Positions 1 through 5,689 of a DNA stretch of 5,689 nucleotides are shown piece by piece. How positions within the stretch are numbered: the first letter of the stretch is position 1; each line of letters begins with the position of its first letter. Both the position numbers and the translations under genes were made by a program. The notes below the pieces were generated by a model, which searched no databases, was not told where the DNA came from, and saw only the letters and a list, made by a program, of their open reading frames with translations. The stretch is from assembly GCA_023388535.1 (NCBI GenBank), contig JAEWFZ010000036.1:1-5689 (forward strand), given 5' to 3'. This DNA is from Bacillota bacterium. Its GTDB lineage: Bacteria; Bacillota_I; Bacilli_A; Erysipelotrichales; Erysipelotrichaceae.

Positions 1-600
1 GATGGCGTACTCCCATTACAAACAACGACCAACGTCGGTGGTGCGTTTAGCTTTACCTTAAGTTATAACGATGGTGAAGAAGGCACTTACTACTATGTAG
101 TGAAAGAAGTCAAGGGCAGTCTTGGTGAGGTCACCTACGATACTGCTGAATTCCTATACAAGGTAGTAGTCACAGATGATCTACTTGGTCAAATCCAAGT
201 TGAGGTAACTGCTCCGAATGATACTGAATTTAACAACGACTATCTGGCCGCAACCGGTGAAGGTGAAATTTCTGGAACCAAGATTCTAACGGGAAGAGTT
301 TTAGTTGATGGTGAATTTGCCTTTGAACTCTATCCAGCCGATCAAGATGGTAATATCGCTGATGGCACACTACCATTACAAACAACGACCAACGTTGGTG
401 GTGCGTTTAACTTTACCTTAACTTATGTTGATGGTGAAGAAGGTACGTACTACTATGTAGTGAAAGAAGTCAAGGGCAGCCTTGGTGGGGTCACCTACGA
501 TACTGCTGAATTCCTATACATGGTAGAAGTCACGGATGATCTAGTTGGTCAAATCCAAGTTGAGGTGACTGCTCCAGAAGATACTGAATTTAACAACATT
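1..600 (+). repeat. 360-bp offset near-identical DNA repeat within the surface protein gene
   Basis: Bases 1-240 align without gaps to bases 361-600. A hand count gives about 24 mismatches in 240 positions, roughly 90% identity. The offset is exactly 360 bp, or 120 codons, so gain or loss of one unit would keep the frame. The similarity is much higher than between most other units of the array, which suggests recent duplication or gene conversion. The repeat probably continues left of the window. Confidence 0.9.
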
Positions 601-2658
601 TATGAAGCCACTGGAAGTTATGCTCCGGCGATTAAGAAGATCTTAGAAGGCCGCATCCTCAAGGATGGAGAATTTAGCTTCCAATTGTATAAAGGCGAAG
701 ATTTAATTGAAACCGTCTCCAACGATGATGAAGGCAAAGTCTTATTCAGTGCTCTAGTCTATGATTTAGAGGATGTTGGCGAACATGTTTATACAATTAA
801 AGAAGTAAAAGGCATACTAGGCGGTGTAACATACTCAGAGAAAGTTATCACCCTGACCGTAACCGTCAGTGACAATGGTGATGGTACTCTCAAGGTAGTA
901 GCCGTCTATAGTGAAGCCGATCCAACCATAACTAATATTTATACCGCTTCTGGAAGTTTTGTTCCAGAGATTACTAAAGTTTTAACTGGACGTAGCTTAG
1001 ATGCGGGTGAATTTGAGTTTGAACTCTACAAAGATGGTGTCTTAATTGAAACCAAAGCTAACTCAGCAGACGGATCTGTAGTCTTTACAGCAATTGCCTA
1101 TAACCTAACTGGTGTTGGTGAACATACCTATATCATCAAAGAAGTAAAAGGCGCATTAGGTGGCGTTGACTATACCGATGTAGAAATCAGCCTCAAGGTA
1201 ACTGTCAGTGACAATGGGGATGGAACCCTTAAGATTGAGGTAAGTTACGACCCTGAAGACCGCACCCTAACTAATAACTACACCGCAACCGGTGAGTGGA
1301 CGCCAGAACTATCTAAAGTATTTGTAGCTGGTGGACGTGAATTAGAAGCTGGTGAGTTTAGTTTCGAACTTTACAAAGATGGTGTCTTAATTGAAACCAA
1401 AGCTAACTTAGCTGACGGAACCATACCATTTAGTAAGATTGTTTACGATCAAACCGATGTAGGTAAGATATACGAATACAAAGTTGTAGAAAAGGTAGGC
1501 TCAGAAACGGGTATTGATTACGATGAAATGGAAAGAATCTATACCGTTGAAATCAAGGATAACCGCGATGGCACCTTAGAGTTAGTCATTACTAGCCCTG
1601 ATAACGTTACGTTTGAAAATACCTATAAAGCTGAGGGTGAATGGACACCAGAACTATCCAAAGTCTTAGCTGCTGGTGGTCGTAAATTACAAGCTGGTGA
1701 GTTTAGTTTCGAGCTTCACAAAGATGGTGTCTTAGTCGAAACGGTAACCAACTTAGCTGATGGCACGATTCCATTTAGTACCATCGTCTACTCTCAAGAA
1801 GATATTGGTAAAGACTATGTCTATACGATTAGAGAAGTAGCCGGAAGCGAAGATGGTATGAGCTATGACCCAATGGTCATTGAATACAACGTCTCGATTA
1901 GCGATGCTAAGAACGGAAAACTCAATATTGAAGTAACCGCTCCTGAAGACACAGAATTCAACAATACCTATGAAGCGACTGGTTCAATCCGATTTGAAAT
2001 CAAGAAAGAATTGGATGGAAGAGCGCTCAAGGACAAAGAGTTTACCTTCGTATTAGTTGATGAAGAAGGTAATGTCCTTCAAACCAAACAAAACAACGCG
2101 CTGGGCATCGTCGTCTTTGATGAACTTGAATTCAATCAAGAGCATATCGGAATGAAATTCAAATATTCTATCCGCGAAGTTGTCGGTAGTGAAACCGGTA
2201 TGAGCTATGATGAAAATCAAATAGATATCGAAGTCGAAGTTAAAGACTTAGGGAATTCGAAACTCTACATTGATGCTACGGTCCCAGAAAATGTTACCTT
2301 CAAGAACATCTATCGAGCTGAAGGAGACGTTGAACTCACAGCCCAGAAAGTTCTAGTAGGACGTCTATTAAAAGATCAAGAATTCAGTTTTGAATTAAGA
2401 AATCACCTCGATGAAGTCATCGAAGTCGTCAAGAATGATGAACTTGGATTCATCAAATTCGCTCCATTAACTTTCAACCAATCCGACATAGGCAAAGAAT
2501 TTGTTTATCACGTAGTTGAAGTTAAGGGAACAGAAAAAGGCATGACCTATGACGAAACCGTCTTTGAAATTAAAGTCAAAGTACTTGATTCTAACGATGG
2601 TGAGATGGAATTTGAGATAGTTTATGAAAATGAAGTTATCTTCAATAACTCCTACACC
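1..2658 (+). repeat. Array of 1 partial + 7 complete pilin-type isopeptide domain repeats
   Basis: The units start at the [AT]-[TSE]-G motif that follows each F/L/I-x-N-x-Y. Their nucleotide spans are about 1-249 (partial), 250-606, 607-945, 946-1284, 1285-1629, 1630-1974, 1975-2316 and 2317-2658, or 113-119 residues each. Predicted bond residues (Lys/Glu/Asn, numbered from the first visible codon) are 94/156/199, 213/268/312, 326/381/425, 439/497/540, 554/612/655, 669/726/769 and 783/840/883; the partial unit shows Glu36 and Asn79. Three subtypes are visible. Units 0-1 are acidic and share a TTTNVGGAF stretch, units 2-3 share VSDNGDGTLK, and units 4-6 share a GSE[TD]G[IM] turn. Units 4 and 5 have two extra residues after the lysine strand, giving AGGR in place of GR. 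Assigning the bond residues relies on known Spy0128-type chemistry; the residues themselves are read directly. Confidence 0.88.
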
Positions 2659-3408
2659 ATTCCAAAAGATGGAACCGTTACAGCCGAGAAACATTGGGTT
2701 AATCGCACAGCCAACTTCCCAACGATTTGGTTCAAACTATATCGCCAAGTCGAAGGCAAAGAAATCGAAGCGGTACCAAATGCTGAATTGATCAAACTTG
2801 AAAATGGAGCGACTCAAGCTACCTGGACCGAGTTAGAACAAATTGACATTGATGGTAATCCTTACGTATTCAGCGTTAAGGAAGTTGACCAAGCGGGACA
2901 ACCACTCGAGCTTGAATATTATCAAAAGGTTGAGGAAGGCTTAAAGGTCACCAATACTTACGTTGGTACTCCAGATTTAACCTTTGAGAAAACAGCGAAA
3001 GAAATGTTCTATCAGAAAGTTGGCGATACGATTCGATTCGTATTCACCATCACTAACACCGGTACTGTAGACATAGTAAACCTAGTCTTACATGATCCTA
3101 TGTTAGGTCTGATTGAACTCCCAGCGACAACCCTGAAAGTTGGCGAAAGCATGACGGTTACTAAAGAATACGTCGTAACTGAAGCCGACATTACCGCTAA
3201 GAAAGTTTATAACAAAGCCGTAGTTGAAGGGGAATGCCCACCATGTGAGGAGCCTAAGATTACTCGTGAAGATGATCATGAAGTCCCTTACAAACCAGAT
3301 CTTCCTAAGACTGGTACCGAAGTTATTACTCCACTCTTCTCTATAGCGGTGATTAGTGCTGGTGCTTATCTAGTACTTAAGAAGCGAAAAGAAGACGACG
3401 AGAAATAA
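1..3408 (+). CDS. LPXTG-anchored surface protein with tandem pilin isopeptide repeats (5' truncated by window)
   Basis: The frame is open from the first base to a TAA stop, so the true start and signal peptide lie left of the window; 1135 residues are visible. Numbering from the first visible codon, there is one partial (1-83) and seven complete (84-886) domains resembling the Spy0128/FctA-type pilin isopeptide-linkage repeat. Each complete one carries the pattern K-[IVE]-[LF]...GR..L..(G/K/Q)EF.F, then a Glu before a Val- or Lys-rich turn, then an Asn in F/L/I-x-N-x-Y. A Cna-B-like domain (about 887-988, ending VTNTY) follows, then a DUF11/DUF7507-like domain (about 990-1078, with FTITNTG). 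CPPC is at 1079-1082, LPKTG at 1101-1105, a hydrophobic helix at about 1106-1126 and a KKRK-led tail. The protein should be exported, cut by sortase between Thr and Gly, and joined to the cell wall as a stalk or adhesin. It could also be a sortase-polymerised pilin subunit, but no pilin motif or sortase gene is visible. The only cysteines seen are in CPPC. The class is secure; the ligand is unknown. Confidence 0.93.
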   Translation, partial: DGVLPLQTTTNVGGAFSFTLSYNDGEEGTYYYVVKEVKGSLGEVTYDTAEFLYKVVVTDDLLGQIQVEVTAPNDTEFNNDYLAATGEGEISGTKILTGRVLVDGEFAFELYPADQDGNIADGTLPLQTTTNVGGAFNFTLTYVDGEEGTYYYVVKEVKGSLGGVTYDTAEFLYMVEVTDDLVGQIQVEVTAPEDTEFNNIYEATGSYAPAIKKILEGRILKDGEFSFQLYKGEDLIETVSNDDEGKVLFSALVYDLEDVGEHVYTIKEVKGILGGVTYSEKVITLTVTVSDNGDGTLKVVAVYSEADPTITNIYTASGSFVPEITKVLTGRSLDAGEFEFELYKDGVLIETKANSADGSVVFTAIAYNLTGVGEHTYIIKEVKGALGGVDYTDVEISLKVTVSDNGDGTLKIEVSYDPEDRTLTNNYTATGEWTPELSKVFVAGGRELEAGEFSFELYKDGVLIETKANLADGTIPFSKIVYDQTDVGKIYEYKVVEKVGSETGIDYDEMERIYTVEIKDNRDGTLELVITSPDNVTFENTYKAEGEWTPELSKVLAAGGRKLQAGEFSFELHKDGVLVETVTNLADGTIPFSTIVYSQEDIGKDYVYTIREVAGSEDGMSYDPMVIEYNVSISDAKNGKLNIEVTAPEDTEFNNTYEATGSIRFEIKKELDGRALKDKEFTFVLVDEEGNVLQTKQNNALGIVVFDELEFNQEHIGMKFKYSIREVVGSETGMSYDENQIDIEVEVKDLGNSKLYIDATVPENVTFKNIYRAEGDVELTAQKVLVGRLLKDQEFSFELRNHLDEVIEVVKNDELGFIKFAPLTFNQSDIGKEFVYHVVEVKGTEKGMTYDETVFEIKVKVLDSNDGEMEFEIVYENEVIFNNSYTIPKDGTVTAEKHWVNRTANFPTIWFKLYRQVEGKEIEAVPNAELIKLENGATQATWTELEQIDIDGNPYVFSVKEVDQAGQPLELEYYQKVEEGLKVTNTYVGTPDLTFEKTAKEMFYQKVGDTIRFVFTITNTGTVDIVNLVLHDPMLGLIELPATTLKVGESMTVTKEYVVTEADITAKKVYNKAVVEGECPPCEEPKITREDDHEVPYKPDLPKTGTEVITPLFSIAVISAGAYLVLKKRKEDDEK
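2659..2964 (+). other. Cna-B-like isopeptide domain in the surface protein
   Basis: This segment (visible residues 887-988) differs from the preceding repeats and fits a Cna-B-type domain. It has a first strand with the sequence TAEKHW, a central W-x-x-L strand, a VFSVKE strand and a closing VTNTY. Lys897, Glu961 and Asn985 sit where the isopeptide triad of Cna-B domains is normally found. Such domains commonly act as stalk modules next to the wall anchor. The domain family call is by motif only. Confidence 0.75.
3301..3405 (+). other. Cell-wall sorting signal (LPKTG, membrane helix, basic tail)
   Basis: LPKTG is encoded at 3301-3315. It is followed by about 21 mostly hydrophobic residues and then KKRK with an acidic end before the stop. 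This is the complete three-part sorting signal recognised by class A or similar sortases in Gram-positive bacteria. It shows that the true C-terminus is in the window and that the protein is wall-linked or polymerised. Confidence 0.96.
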
Positions 3409-3432
3409 AACTAGGAAGTAAAAGTAGAAGAC

Positions 3433-3458
3433 GAAAAGAGCCAATCAAGGCTCTTTTC
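3433..3458 (+). terminator. Rho-independent terminator after the surface protein gene
   Basis: A perfect 10-bp stem (GAAAAGAGCC at 3433-3442 with GGCTCTTTTC at 3449-3458) closes a 6-nt loop, AATCAA. The stem begins 24 nt after the TAA stop. The right arm ends in TTTT, then CATTT, so the U tract is partly inside the stem. The A-rich left arm and T-rich right arm could also work, less well, for transcription from the opposite strand. It should separate the adhesin transcript from the downstream operon. Confidence 0.88.
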
Positions 3459-3466
3459 ATTTAGAT

Positions 3467-3475
3467 TGTTATAAT
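3467..3475 (+). promoter_or_regulatory. Extended -10 promoter for the MBL-fold/SDR operon
   Basis: The sequence TGTTATAAT is a perfect extended -10 element (TGn plus TATAAT at 3470-3475). It lies 8 nt after the terminator stem. No good -35 hexamer is found at the normal distance, where the terminator loop and right arm sit, so recognition would depend on the TGn extension. Transcription would start near 3481-3483, giving a leader of about 10 nt before the ATG at 3492. Confidence 0.65.
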
Positions 3476-3491
3476 AGAATTGGGTGAAACG

Positions 3492-4148
3492 ATGAAAGTA
3501 ACGTATTTATATCACAGTGGCTATTTAGTTGAAACAACGAACTACAACTTTATTTTTGATTGTATTAATCCTAATGAGTTGAAGTTAGATGAAGAAAAAG
3601 CCAATCTCATCTTTATTACTCATCATCATGCGGATCATTTTGTACCCGAAATTTTTGACTTAGATGGACATTTTATCGTAGGTTTTGATGTAAATGTTCC
3701 ACCTTTTATTAATCGCTATTATCAAATGAAGGTGGGTCAAACCATTAAGATTAATGAACTAGAAATTAAAGCGTTCGGAAGCACCGATGATGGGGTAAGT
3801 TTTTATATCGAAGACATCGATATAAAGATCTTATATGCTGGTGATCTCAACAATTGGCATTGGAAACTAGAATCCACTGCCGAAGAAATTGAAACGATGA
3901 ATCATGAATACCTGAGTATTATTAATGAAATGAAAGGTATGGAGGTGGATTTACTGTTCTATCCAATTGATCCGCGGATGAAAGTTGATCTAGATCTCGG
4001 TCTCAATCAATTATTGGAGAGAATAAAAGTCAAACGCATATTCCCAATGCATTTTAGTCCGGATTTAACAGCAATTCATATGTATTATCAAAGTCCTAGC
4101 ATCGATGATAGAATAGTACCTGTAGTCGAAAGAAATTCGAGATACTAG
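3492..4148 (+). CDS. MBL-fold metallohydrolase
   Basis: This is a 218-residue cytoplasmic protein of the metallo-beta-lactamase superfamily, from the small Firmicute group whose N-terminus reads like YxYHSGxxVE. The metal-binding HxHxDH motif is complete at His44, His46, Asp48 and His49 (THHHADHF). Further conserved-looking blocks are STDDGVSF at 98-105, AGDLNNWHW at 116-124 with Asp118 as probable bridging ligand, and FPMHF with His187. The family contains hydrolases of several substrates and the true substrate cannot be told. I chose ATG at 3492 over an in-frame TTG at 3480, because the extended -10 at 3467-3475 would start transcription at or after the TTG. A weak GGGTG lies 5 nt before the ATG. 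The next gene follows 14 nt after the stop, so the two are probably co-transcribed. No truncation or frame break is visible. Confidence 0.9.
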   Translation: MKVTYLYHSGYLVETTNYNFIFDCINPNELKLDEEKANLIFITHHHADHFVPEIFDLDGHFIVGFDVNVPPFINRYYQMKVGQTIKINELEIKAFGSTDDGVSFYIEDIDIKILYAGDLNNWHWKLESTAEEIETMNHEYLSIINEMKGMEVDLLFYPIDPRMKVDLDLGLNQLLERIKVKRIFPMHFSPDLTAIHMYYQSPSIDDRIVPVVERNSRY

Positions 4149-4151
4149 AAG

Positions 4152-4157
4152 AAGGAG
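4152..4157 (+). promoter_or_regulatory. Strong ribosome binding site of the SDR gene
   Basis: AAGGAG stands 5 nt before the ATG at 4163, in the 14-nt gap between the two operon genes. It is a near-ideal Shine-Dalgarno sequence, contrasts with the weak GGGTG of the preceding gene, and fixes the start codon. Confidence 0.9.
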
Positions 4158-4162
4158 ATATC

Positions 4163-5215
4163 ATGGAAACTTTATATGTTTTAACCGGAGCGACAAGTCA
4201 TTTAGGACAAGCTTTAATACGCGATTTGATCGCTACTAATAAAAAAGTCAGGGTTCTAATTCATAAGACCATGCTTCCATCTTCGATTCGCGATTATCCC
4301 ATTGAAATTGTTCAAGGAAGTATTTTAGATATTGAAACATTACGAGAACTACTCACTTACGAGGGCGATCTTGTATTAATCCATTGTGCGGGTCGCTTTG
4401 AGGTTGGTGAAGAAGTTACCGAATCGATGTTTCAAGTAAATATTAAAGGTACACAGAACATTATTGATATGTGCTTTGAGATGAACGTTAAAAAACTTTT
4501 GTTTTTAAGTAGCTCTCAAACCTTAAGACAACCAGAATCGTTAAGGTTGTTGTCAGAAGTTCAGTACTTTCGTCCTGAAGGGGTTAGTACCGGTTATGGA
4601 AAGTCCAAAGCAGAAGCTACCCAAATGGTATTGGATGCGGGTAAAACCGGTTTAAATGTCAATGTCTTTTTACCATCAACTTTAATTGGTCCTTATGATT
4701 ATCGTGGTGGTCTTTCGGGTCGACTGATTACCGATTTTTTACAAAATAAAATCAAATTCTTAATCAAGGGTGGTTTGGACTTTGTCGATGTTCGCGATGT
4801 TTCTCAAGCAATTTTAAATGCGGCGGAAATAAGCAGACCTCAGGAGGTCTACTTATTAACCGGCAAATACATGACTTTACACGATTTTATTACTGAAGTA
4901 GCTCGGGCTACGCGACGTAAGCGAATTAACTTATTCATGCCTGATTTTCTCTCCAATTCTGTGGAATCGATTAGCCGAATCAATAAATTCTTTAATAGAA
5001 GAGATTTTTATTACTCGAAACAACTCATAGGGATGTTGATGTCGCAGGCTCGATTTAGTTCAAACAAAGCCGTCCAATACTTAGGCTACGAAACGCGACC
5101 ACTGGTCGACAGCATCGTCGACACCGTGCAATTCTACGTGGATATGGAATTATTAGATAAGAATATTAATCTTAGAGTCCTTGGAAAAAACAATACAGAG
5201 AGCTCTGAGACATAA
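4163..5215 (+). CDS. NAD(P)-dependent extended short-chain dehydrogenase/reductase (epimerase/dehydratase family)
   Basis: This is a 350-residue soluble protein of the extended SDR superfamily, nearest in pattern to dihydroflavonol-4-reductase or 3-beta-HSD-like members. The N-terminal Rossmann motif is TGATSHLG at residues 8-15, with Ser12 at the usual central glycine. Next come QGSILD at 51-56, HCAG at 74-77, NIKGTQNI at 93-100, an SSS segment at 116-118, and the catalytic YxxxK as Tyr145 and Lys149. PSTLIGP at 171-177 and VDVRDV at 208-213 are typical substrate-side blocks of this group. The C-terminal third (about 240-350) is variable, as expected of a substrate-binding region, so the substrate cannot be named. 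It starts at ATG with a strong AAGGAG and lies 14 nt after the MBL-fold gene, suggesting one transcript. A UDP-sugar epimerase is less likely given the VDVRDV pattern. Confidence 0.9.
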   Translation: METLYVLTGATSHLGQALIRDLIATNKKVRVLIHKTMLPSSIRDYPIEIVQGSILDIETLRELLTYEGDLVLIHCAGRFEVGEEVTESMFQVNIKGTQNIIDMCFEMNVKKLLFLSSSQTLRQPESLRLLSEVQYFRPEGVSTGYGKSKAEATQMVLDAGKTGLNVNVFLPSTLIGPYDYRGGLSGRLITDFLQNKIKFLIKGGLDFVDVRDVSQAILNAAEISRPQEVYLLTGKYMTLHDFITEVARATRRKRINLFMPDFLSNSVESISRINKFFNRRDFYYSKQLIGMLMSQARFSSNKAVQYLGYETRPLVDSIVDTVQFYVDMELLDKNINLRVLGKNNTESSET

Positions 5216-5304
5216 ACAAAAAGTGATTGTTAGATGTTTATATTTCACGTTTTAGTTTTATCGCTTAAACGTAATAACCTACAACATTTAGAATGGAAAA
5301 TAAC

Positions 5305-5338
5305 AACTTAATAGTTTAATGGTTAAGTTCTAACTTAA
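5305..5338. repeat. Alternating AACTTAA/TTAAGTT inverted repeat cluster
   Basis: AACTTAA occurs at 5305-5311, its exact reverse complement TTAAGTT at 5323-5329, and AACTTAA again at 5332-5338. The last two form a near-palindrome with a 2-nt centre. The first and second can form an alternative 7-bp stem with an 11-nt loop. This could be an operator-like site or chance structure in AT-rich DNA; no function is assigned. Confidence 0.45.
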
Positions 5339-5453
5339 ATGCAATGGAATAAGATCGTCCACAGTGCGTTAAAGAAAAATTTAAAAACCACCTATTTAAA
5401 GGGAAAAATAACAATTCTTTTAGGATTAAAGTGTTAAATTCATTGGAAACAGT

Positions 5454-5459
5454 TATAAT
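5454..5459 (+). promoter_or_regulatory. Possible isolated -10 box
   Basis: TATAAT matches the consensus, but the best hexamer 17 nt upstream is GTGTTA at 5431-5436, only three of six matches to TTGACA. There is no TGn extension and no plus-strand gene downstream in the window. This is weak and possibly chance in AT-rich sequence. Confidence 0.2.
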
Positions 5460-5563
5460 AAAGACACATCAATCCCAACGAAAGCGTGCTAAAAGAACTT
5501 GGAAATTTATATTTTTCAAGTTTATTACAATAAGCTTAGGTTATCGCCAGGAAAAATATTACA

Positions 5564-5689
5564 CTATTTTAAGACAATGTCTTTGTCCGGAATCATCTTG
5601 AGCGGTAAGATGTCGGTGATACAAAAGCCAAACAATTGTTGGAACCTTTCAAAAGGGGATTGATTCCCTAAACTAGGACGTTTATGGGA
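5564..5689 (-). CDS. IS30-family-type transposase, C-terminal end (5' part outside window)
   Basis: Read on the minus strand from the right edge, an open frame of 41 codons ends at TAG (5564-5566). The residues run HKRPSLGNQSPFERF, then QQLFG, then LPLKMIPDKDIVLK. This resembles the C-terminus of Firmicute IS30-type transposases, where a RPSL-x-x-x-(S/T)P block after the DDE core is followed by an IP-x-x-x-(I/V)-x-LKPSLL ending. Here the stop falls directly after LK, so the last few usual residues are missing. The DDE catalytic residues lie outside the window, so activity cannot be judged. The frame is too short to be certain, but the residue pattern is specific. An IS element or decayed copy is inferred to flank the operon on the right. 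Confidence 0.6.
   Translation of the reverse strand, partial: SHKRPSLGNQSPFERFQQLFGFCITDILPLKMIPDKDIVLK

Larger units (their letters stand above)
5216..5563. other. AT-rich intergenic region between the SDR gene and the IS remnant
   Basis: I saw no convincing coding frame in this 348-nt stretch on either strand. It holds a cluster of short inverted repeats (5305-5338), an imperfect hairpin at 5247-5272 without a following T tract, and an isolated TATAAT at 5454-5459. There is no obvious terminator for the SDR gene. Part of it, nearest 5563, should belong to the insertion sequence whose transposase ends at 5564, but I could not place the terminal inverted repeat. Confidence 0.6.

Noticed and set aside
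100..102. GTG as the start of the large surface protein
   Set aside because: The frame is open upstream to base 1 and codes for the same repeat sequence, as the matching unit 360 bp downstream shows. The GTG is an internal Val codon.
1..1284. CRISPR-like or other short-repeat array
   Set aside because: The repeats are long protein-domain units in one reading frame, with no short identical repeats separated by unique spacers.
2467..2694. Minus-strand open frame of 75 codons
   Set aside because: It lies entirely within a clearly coding repeat on the other strand, has low-complexity hydrophobic content and resembles no known domain.
3480..3482. TTG start for the MBL-fold gene
   Set aside because: It lies only 5 nt after the -10 box, at or before the expected transcript start, and has no ribosome site. 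The family N-terminus also fits the ATG at 3492.
4835..4850. Hairpin AGACCTC/GAGGTCT containing an AGGAGG-like sequence
   Set aside because: It is inside the SDR coding region, the codons translate normally, and no start codon follows at ribosome-site distance in a useful open frame.
5101..5125. Two GTCGAC palindromes close together as a binding site
   Set aside because: They lie within the SDR coding frame and are explained by Asp and Ser/Thr codons; no regulatory context is visible.
5247..5272. Imperfect hairpin (9-bp arms with one mismatch, 8-nt loop) as terminator of the SDR gene
   Set aside because: The stem is AT-rich and mismatched, and AATAACC follows it where a T tract would be needed.

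Overview
The window looks like chromosomal DNA from a low-GC Gram-positive bacterium (Bacillota or a close relative). The evidence is a sortase-anchored surface protein with an LPKTG tail, AT-rich intergenic DNA, a strong AAGGAG ribosome binding site, and the standard code: Trp is TGG and no TGA is read through. The genus cannot be fixed from the sequence. Gut Firmicutes such as Erysipelotrichia-type bacteria would fit, but that is inference.

Region 1 (1-3408) is the 3' part of a very large cell-wall-anchored adhesin or pilin-like gene whose start lies to the left of the window. The visible 1135 residues contain one partial and seven complete tandem domains of the streptococcal pilin isopeptide-linkage (Spy0128/FctA-like) type. 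These are followed by one Cna-B-like domain, one DUF11/DUF7507-like domain, a CPPC motif, LPKTG, a membrane helix and a positively charged tail. Every complete pilin-type repeat and the Cna-B domain keeps the Lys/Glu/Asn set expected to form an internal isopeptide bond. The protein is therefore predicted to be a stiff, protease-resistant stalk. The repeats are homogenised at DNA level: two are about 90% identical at an exact 360-bp offset, and other pairs share long identical blocks.

Region 2 (3409-3491) is short and dense. It holds a perfect 10-bp terminator hairpin for the adhesin, followed at once by an extended -10 promoter for the next gene, which would give a leader of only about 10 nt.

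Region 3 (3492-5215) is a two-gene operon of housekeeping-type enzymes: an MBL-fold metallohydrolase and, 14 nt downstream, an extended short-chain dehydrogenase/reductase. Neither has a visible functional link to the adhesin. They probably share a transcript with each other and not with it.

Region 4 (5216-5563) is AT-rich and appears noncoding. It holds a cluster of AACTTAA/TTAAGTT inverted repeats and a weak possible promoter. Region 5 (5564-5689, minus strand) is the C-terminal end of an IS30-type transposase that runs off the right edge, so an insertion sequence or its remnant borders the locus.

No CRISPR array, tRNA, rRNA or recognisable defence system was seen. The most notable system here is the isopeptide-locked, recombining surface stalk.
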